From positions 1-5,646 of the forward strand of contig DAOUWQ010000122.1 of NCBI GenBank assembly GCA_030667035.1: a stretch of 5,646 nt of DNA. The letters run 5' to 3'. How positions within the stretch are numbered: position 1 is the first letter of the stretch; the number at the start of each line of letters is the position of its first letter. The notes beneath the pieces are model-generated. The model saw nothing but the letters and a program-made list of their open reading frames with translations, was not told where the DNA came from and ran no database searches. The position numbers and the translations under genes are program-made. This document shows positions 1 to 3,206 of the stretch, one piece after another. The DNA is from Candidatus Heimdallarchaeota archaeon. Lineage in GTDB: Archaea > Asgardarchaeota > Heimdallarchaeia > JABLTI01.

Positions 1-645
1 AAATTTAGATTTATCAGTTCCTTTTGGAGGAGTTTTTCTATTCATAATTTTAATTTCTTTCTCCTCCGGAATTGTTATTTCTTCCATCATTCTGCTAACT
101 TCGCCATCAGCAAGAATAATTACTGGAGAACGTAGCTGCTCTGATATATTGAAAGCTACAATGGTTAAATCAAAACACTCTTGCACAGACCAAGGAGTCA
201 ATGCAACTGCGGGATAATCGCCATGGGATCCAAATTGAACTTGCATATAATCTCCTTGTGCGGAAAACGTGGGTAACCCTGTTGATGGTCCCCCTCTTTG
301 GACATTAACAATTACCAACGGTGTTTCAGACATATAAGCAAGACCAATTCCCTCTTGTTTAAGTGAAAAACCAGGCCCAGATGTTGTTGTCATAACCTTT
401 GACCCCGCCCAGGAAGCACCAATGCACATATTTATCGAAGCTATTTCATCTTCTACAATGAACGCTGCTTTTCCTCCTACTGCAGGTAAACGATACGTAA
501 TATATTCAACAATCTCAGAAGAGGGGGAGATTGGATAGGCAAAAAATTCTCCAACATCACTTGCGATTGCTCCTTCAACTATACCCCAATTGCCATTTTT
601 GAAATAGGTTCCAGTCAAAACCTTTGGTTGTCTATCTACTACCAC
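1..645 (-). CDS. korA: 2-oxoacid:ferredoxin oxidoreductase alpha subunit (KorA-type), 3' end missing
   Basis: This is the first 215 residues of the alpha subunit of a CoA-dependent 2-oxoacid (probably 2-oxoglutarate) ferredoxin oxidoreductase, a cytoplasmic ThDP/iron-sulfur enzyme that interconverts 2-oxoacid + CoA and acyl-CoA + CO2 + reduced ferredoxin. Visible family motifs, in order, are YPISPSSEI (37-45), the EDE triplet (65-67) in the region of the ThDP-contacting glutamate, the TSGPGFSL block (88-95), NVQRGGPSTG (114-123) and an AQGD/HGD segment. The usual YPIT threonine is serine here, a conservative change. The start is GTG at 645: an in-frame stop lies five codons upstream (658-660) and AGGAG (655-659) sits 9 nt before it. 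The gene follows the ferredoxin gene by 49 bp, so they are co-transcribed. KorA proteins are usually about 370 residues, so roughly 40% lies beyond the left edge. Substrate is uncertain: branched-chain (VorB-like) enzymes share these motifs. Confidence 0.9.
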   Translation of the reverse strand, partial: MVVDRQPKVLTGTYFKNGNWGIVEGAIASDVGEFFAYPISPSSEIVEYITYRLPAVGGKAAFIVEDEIASINMCIGASWAGSKVMTTTSGPGFSLKQEGIGLAYMSETPLVIVNVQRGGPSTGLPTFSAQGDYMQVQFGSHGDYPAVALTPWSVQECFDLTIVAFNISEQLRSPVIILADGEVSRMMEEITIPEEKEIKIMNRKTPPKGTDKSKF

Positions 646-654
646 TGACTTTTT

Positions 655-659
655 CTCCT
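655..659 (-). promoter_or_regulatory. ribosome binding site of korA
   Basis: On the minus strand AGGAG lies 9 nt before the GTG at 645. With the in-frame TAG at 658-660, it fixes GTG as the start of the alpha subunit. Confidence 0.75.
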
Positions 660-694
660 ATGTATTTCGATCTTATTTCATCTTGAACTCTTAA

Positions 695-946
695 TCATGC
701 TTTCTTCGGAACATCACTTTCATCTACGAATATCGCAAAATCAGGACACATACGTTCACACATGTAGCATTTAATGCAATCATTCATTCGATGCATTTTT
801 GATACACGCCAACCTTTTTCATTTAAAACATCCGAAAAACCAAGGCAATTCTTCGGGCAAAACTCTATGCACAAGCCACAGCCTTTGCATCTTGTTTCAT
901 CTGTTACTATGTAATGTTTTTTCTCGGAATGCTGGTGTACTTCCAT
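695..946 (-). CDS. korD: 4Fe-4S ferredoxin subunit of 2-oxoacid:ferredoxin oxidoreductase (KorD-type)
   Basis: This 83-residue cytoplasmic protein carries two classical [4Fe-4S] motifs. The first is CxxCxxCxxxCP with cysteines 20, 23, 26 and 30; the second has cysteines 57, 60, 63 and 67, also followed by proline. An additional cysteine lies at 34. Between the motifs is a basic linker with a GW pair, as in KorD/VorD-type delta subunits. It is expected to pass electrons from the ThDP-containing subunits to soluble ferredoxin. It is the first gene of the operon, ahead of the alpha subunit. The start is placed at ATG 946, because AAGG (956-959) is 9 nt upstream. A TTG at 955 is in frame and would add three residues, but it directly abuts the AAGG and so is a poor start. 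Identity as an OFOR delta subunit rests on the motifs and on adjacency to korA. Confidence 0.88.
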   Translation of the reverse strand: MEVHQHSEKKHYIVTDETRCKGCGLCIEFCPKNCLGFSDVLNEKGWRVSKMHRMNDCIKCYMCERMCPDFAIFVDESDVPKKA

Positions 947-955
947 AATTTCCAA

Positions 956-959
956 CCTT
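956..959 (-). promoter_or_regulatory. ribosome binding site deciding the ferredoxin start
   Basis: Minus-strand AAGG is 9 nt before ATG 946 but directly touches the in-frame TTG at 955. Spacing therefore favours the ATG and an 83-residue product. Confidence 0.55.
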
Positions 960-993
960 GTAGAAGTATGTCACATAAGAAGAGATAACCTTA

Positions 994-1006
994 CTTAAAA
1001 TATTTA
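994..1006 (-). promoter_or_regulatory. probable TATA box of the ferredoxin-korA operon
   Basis: The minus strand reads TAAATATTTTAAG here, an archaeal TATA-like element. A transcript starting about 25 nt downstream (near 970-975) would have a leader of about 25-30 nt containing the AAGG ribosome site. The assignment is from sequence pattern and spacing only. Confidence 0.5.
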
Positions 1007-1028
1007 TCGTTAGTAAAACATTAAGAGC

Positions 1029-1048
1029 TTTTGAGTAGCTGCTCAAAA
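1029..1048. repeat. 20-bp near-perfect palindrome, candidate operator
   Basis: The arms TTTTGAG (1029-1035) and CTCAAAA (1042-1048) are exact inverted repeats. The central six bases are also palindromic (AGCT core) apart from one mismatched pair, so 18 of 20 positions are symmetric. It lies in the divergent intergenic region about 22 bp upstream of the TATA-like element of the oxidoreductase operon. No T-run follows on either strand and no gene ends here, so a protein-binding site is more likely than a terminator. Confidence 0.5.
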
Positions 1049-1114
1049 ACGATTAAATAAGTAGATTTTCAGATTATTTATGTTAAACTATTTTAGTTGG
1101 ATTAGAAACACTTT

Positions 1115-1123
1115 TCAAAAGCT
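1115..1123. repeat. inverted copy of the palindrome flank (TCAAAAGCT)
   Basis: TCAAAAGCT is the exact reverse complement of AGCTTTTGA at 1026-1034, which overlaps the left arm of the 20-bp palindrome. It also sits in a local CTTTT-C-AAAAG palindrome (1111-1121). It could be a second site for the same regulator, nearer the plus-strand gene at 1181. In DNA this AT-rich a 9-bp match could be chance. Confidence 0.3.
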
Positions 1124-1128
1124 AAAAC

Positions 1129-1140
1129 TTAACATTAAAA
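1129..1140 (+). promoter_or_regulatory. weak candidate TATA element for the three-gene plus-strand cluster
   Basis: The AT-rich stretch TTAACATTAAAA lies about 45 bp before GTG 1181. A start site about 25 nt downstream would leave a leader of 20-25 nt that includes the AAAGGTG ribosome site. The match is weak, and another AT-rich stretch at 1073-1084 is an alternative. Confidence 0.25.
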
Positions 1141-1167
1141 AAGCTGTAAGATAATTATTTCCATATT

Positions 1168-1174
1168 AAAGGTG
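1168..1174 (+). promoter_or_regulatory. ribosome binding site deciding the start at 1181
   Basis: AAAGGTG is a strong Shine-Dalgarno match 6 nt before GTG 1181. The other in-frame GTG, at 1172, lies inside this element and so could not be served by it. Confidence 0.65.
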
Positions 1175-1180
1175 CTAAAC

Positions 1181-1846
1181 GTGAGCGGAGAAAAGAAAAA
1201 GCGGATCAGAAGCGAGAAAGTACTAGTTTCTCTGAAAGATTCTCTAATTGGTGGAGAAGGACTTAAAGAAGTAGAAGAGAAGCGACAGAAATTTGTAGAG
1301 AAACATTCTGTGAAACTTGAAATTAGTGAGGAGAAGGAAAAAGAGATTATTGAGAAAATTAAGCAAGGATTTAGTTTAAAAACCGAAAATAAAGATTTTT
1401 GGTTATTTTTTGTCGCACAATTTCTACCTTTAATGATAATTGGTTCTGCTTTATTTATTCCAGGTCTAATTTTTCTTTCACAAGATATGTTTTTACTTAT
1501 ACTCGTTATAACTGGCGCCTTGGTTTATCTTTATACTATAATCAGACTAATTTGTATGTTAACTTTCAAGGTAGAATTCACTCCGGAAAAAATTAGTTGG
1601 AGAAATATCTTTTGGCAGAAAGAAATTCCAAATAAAAACATTACTGAAATAAAACCTATCCAAAGTTTTTACCTCTATTACACTAAGATTGGTGGTGTTG
1701 GCAGATTTGGAGTAGAAGTCATCTTAATTGCTACTGAAGACACAGATTATTGGTTACGAGCTTATCCCTTTAGAAAATCGAGAGGAGATGAATTAGTAAT
1801 TACAACGAAATGTTGGGCTACATTAACAGAGCAAACAAACTCGTAA
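1181..1846 (+). CDS. two-helix membrane protein with PH-like C-terminal domain, function unknown
   Basis: I do not recognise this 221-residue protein by name. Residues 1-72 are strongly charged and rich in Lys and Glu (about 27-65 could form a helix or short coiled coil). Two hydrophobic segments follow, at about 75-99 and 103-127, separated by a very short turn, which makes a helical hairpin with both ends probably in the cytoplasm. Residues 129-221 alternate hydrophobic and polar residues in beta-strand fashion; the entry (VEFTPEKISW, then a WQKEIP segment) resembles the first strands of bacterial PH/DUF304-type domains that follow membrane helices. That assignment is by pattern and is tentative. 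GTG 1181 is chosen because AAAGGTG precedes it by 6 nt; GTG 1172 would add three residues. The next gene begins 30 bp downstream on the same strand, so the two are probably co-transcribed. Confidence 0.75.
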   Translation: MSGEKKKRIRSEKVLVSLKDSLIGGEGLKEVEEKRQKFVEKHSVKLEISEEKEKEIIEKIKQGFSLKTENKDFWLFFVAQFLPLMIIGSALFIPGLIFLSQDMFLLILVITGALVYLYTIIRLICMLTFKVEFTPEKISWRNIFWQKEIPNKNITEIKPIQSFYLYYTKIGGVGRFGVEVILIATEDTDYWLRAYPFRKSRGDELVITTKCWATLTEQTNS

Positions 1847-1876
1847 AGTAATTCAAAATTTGAAAGAGGATTAAAT

Positions 1877-2401
1877 ATGAAAAAACCATTCATTCATTTT
1901 TCAGTCTCTTTGATATTTTTATTACTAATTTTGACACCGTTTATTAGTGCTACTTACGTTCAAGATTTCAATTCAATAACATCAAAACAATCAAGTGTAA
2001 ATTATCAATTTCAAATAATCTTTGTTTTAAATGATGAAAATGAAACGGATGCAGATCAAGATGGCATGCCAGATGCATGGGAAATCGAGAATGACCTCGA
2101 TATAGATCGCGATGACAGCAATTTCGATTATGATTTTGATGAATTAGTAAATTTAGATGAATATCTGTATGGAACAGATCCTTGGAATGAAGATACAGAC
2201 GGAGATAGGTTCAATGACGGATTTGAAGTTGCGAAAGGAACAGACCCAGCTGATCCCGCAGATCACCCCACTAGAATTTGGTTATTTATCCTAATAGGAA
2301 TTTTATCTGTAGGCGTCTTAGCAGGGATATCTTGGGTTGTAGTAATTTCTTTGAAAGATTCGAAAAAAACAAAAAAGCAAATGAAAGAGGGTTCACAATA
2401 G
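1877..2401 (+). CDS. secreted, membrane-anchored protein with TSP3-like calcium-binding repeats
   Basis: This 174-residue protein has a signal peptide (two lysines, a hydrophobic core at about 6-22, likely cleavage after Ala25). A strongly acidic ectodomain follows, then a transmembrane helix at about 134-158 and a lysine-rich tail (160-174) that should stay in the cytoplasm. The ectodomain has two DxDxDGxxD-type loops: D58, D60, D62, D66 and D106, D108, D110, D114. Between them lies a less regular Asp-rich segment (D84, D86, D88, D94), and GTDP appears twice (99-102 and 121-124). Such loops are the hallmark of thrombospondin type 3/EF-hand-like repeats, which bind Ca2+ through aspartate side chains, so calcium binding outside the cell is the natural prediction. 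The start is ATG 1877, with AAAGAGGA (1863-1870) 6 nt upstream. It sits 30 bp after the membrane PH-like gene and 21 bp before the regulator gene. Its biological role is unknown. Confidence 0.85.
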   Translation: MKKPFIHFSVSLIFLLLILTPFISATYVQDFNSITSKQSSVNYQFQIIFVLNDENETDADQDGMPDAWEIENDLDIDRDDSNFDYDFDELVNLDEYLYGTDPWNEDTDGDRFNDGFEVAKGTDPADPADHPTRIWLFILIGILSVGVLAGISWVVVISLKDSKKTKKQMKEGSQ

Positions 2402-2422
2402 TGAGCTAGTAAGTGGTACTCT

Positions 2423-3076
2423 ATGTCTAAAATTGTTAATTGGATAAAAACAGGCAAACGAGGTGCACGTGCAGAATTCACTGATAGTGATTTGCTAACA
2501 GCATTAATTTTGATATCGAAAGAATCTATGGGAAGATATAAGCTTCAAGAGAAACTGCTTCTCTCAGAAAGTAGTACCAAATCATTGCTAAATTATTGTA
2601 AAAGTAAAAATCTTTTAACAACAACTCCCGGAAGAACAGGACATTCAATCGCAGAGAATGGTAAGAAAGTAATTGATTTGGTTAATCAGCGACTATATGA
2701 TTATGGTGATTTTAATTATCAGGCATTTGAGAACAAGCAACATTACTTCACCTCTTTAAAATGTTTGAAGAATAAACAGAAAGATCCATCCTGGAAAATA
2801 CGAGACATTGCAATTGCTTATGGTGCAGAAGCTATTTTATTATTTGAAATTACAGAAGATTTGACAATAAAATTTCCAGAGAATGAAATTCAAGTTTTGA
2901 ATTATTTCCCAGATTTAGAACTAAAAATGAAAAGTTTATTCAATAAACCAATTCAGAAACAAACAAAAATATTGATTGTAGCAGCAAATTCTATTGAATT
3001 AGCCCGTAAAAGTGCTCTAATTACTGCAATTCACTCGGAATCTACTATTAGAAATAAAGTACAGTTTTACTTTTGA
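2423..3076 (+). CDS. winged-helix regulator with DUF4443-like C-terminal domain
   Basis: This is a 217-residue soluble protein. Residues about 19-87 look like a winged helix-turn-helix: a first helix (DSDLLTALILIS), a GRYKLQEKL segment, then a probable recognition helix (SSTKSLLNYCKSKNLL) and a wing ending in a GRTGHSIAENGKK stretch, where 'T..G' contacts are typical of such wings. Residues about 125-205 begin with IRDIAIAYGAEAILLF and contain FPENE, a hydrophobic strand (TKILIVAA) and an ARKSALITAI helix. I associate this layout with the archaeal DUF4443 family, from memory and without a search. A role as a transcription regulator is inferred from the fold; its ligand and targets are unknown. 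The start is ATG 2423; the upstream GTGGT (2412-2416) is only a weak ribosome site, so translation may be coupled to the preceding gene 21 bp away. It is the last gene of the cluster and lies just upstream of the cation ATPase. Confidence 0.72.
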   Translation: MSKIVNWIKTGKRGARAEFTDSDLLTALILISKESMGRYKLQEKLLLSESSTKSLLNYCKSKNLLTTTPGRTGHSIAENGKKVIDLVNQRLYDYGDFNYQAFENKQHYFTSLKCLKNKQKDPSWKIRDIAIAYGAEAILLFEITEDLTIKFPENEIQVLNYFPDLELKMKSLFNKPIQKQTKILIVAANSIELARKSALITAIHSESTIRNKVQFYF

Positions 3077-3084
3077 TAGAAAGG

Positions 3085-3103
3085 TTTTTACTCAAAGATT
3101 TTT
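3085..3103 (+). terminator. possible T-tract terminator after the regulator gene
   Basis: Two runs of five T residues (3085-3089 and 3099-3103) lie 9-27 bp after the stop codon and before the TATA element of the next gene. Archaeal RNA polymerase often terminates on such T-tracts without a hairpin. The composition is AT-rich, so this is suggestive only. Confidence 0.35.
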
Positions 3104-3139
3104 CTGAATATAAAATCAGTTAATTATATACCTTGGGTG

Positions 3140-3149
3140 TATTTAAATA
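3140..3149 (+). promoter_or_regulatory. probable TATA box of the P-type ATPase gene
   Basis: TATTTAAATA is a good archaeal TATA-like element. The predicted transcription start, about 25 nt from its centre, falls near 3170, giving a leader of about 37 nt before ATG 3207. The ATPase therefore probably has its own promoter even though it lies on the same strand as the preceding cluster. Confidence 0.6.
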
Positions 3150-3151
3150 TC

Positions 3152-3179
3152 AAGTGGGTAAATGAAATAATACCCAATT
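3152..3179. repeat. operator-like inverted repeat over the ATPase transcription start
   Basis: The arms TGGGTA (3155-3160) and TACCCA (3171-3176) are exact inverted repeats with a 10-nt spacer. Allowing one mismatch, each arm extends outward to nine bases (AA and TT at the ends). A third TTGGGT half-site (3133-3138) is directly before the TATA element, 21 bp, or about two helical turns, from the first arm. The position over the predicted start site is that of a repressor operator. No regulator can be assigned; the winged-helix protein encoded at 2423-3076 is a candidate only because of proximity. Confidence 0.5.
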
Positions 3180-3190
3180 CAATATCTAAC

Positions 3191-3195
3191 AAAGG
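3191..3195 (+). promoter_or_regulatory. ribosome binding site of the P-type ATPase
   Basis: AAAGG lies 11 nt before ATG 3207, slightly long spacing. An in-frame TGA at 3204-3206 directly precedes the ATG and rules out any longer form. Confidence 0.5.
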
Positions 3196-3206
3196 CGTTG
3201 TATTGA

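Noticed and set aside
947..955. TTG 955 as the start of the ferredoxin
   Set aside because: The only ribosome site (956-959) touches it directly, whereas the spacing to ATG 946 is ideal; a rare start codon is not needed.
1029..1048. The 20-bp palindrome as a hairpin terminator
   Set aside because: It lies between the starts of divergent genes, where no transcript ends, and no T-run follows on either strand.
1172..1180. GTG 1172 as the start of the membrane PH-like protein
   Set aside because: It lies inside the AAAGGTG ribosome site that correctly serves GTG 1181 at 6 nt spacing, and no separate ribosome site precedes it.
1399..1596. 65-residue plus-strand open frame
   Set aside because: It lies wholly inside the membrane PH-like gene in another frame, has no ribosome site and shows no family motif.
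2263..2481. 72-residue minus-strand open frame
   Set aside because: It runs antisense across the end of the TSP3 gene and the start of the regulator gene, both well supported; no motif or ribosome site.
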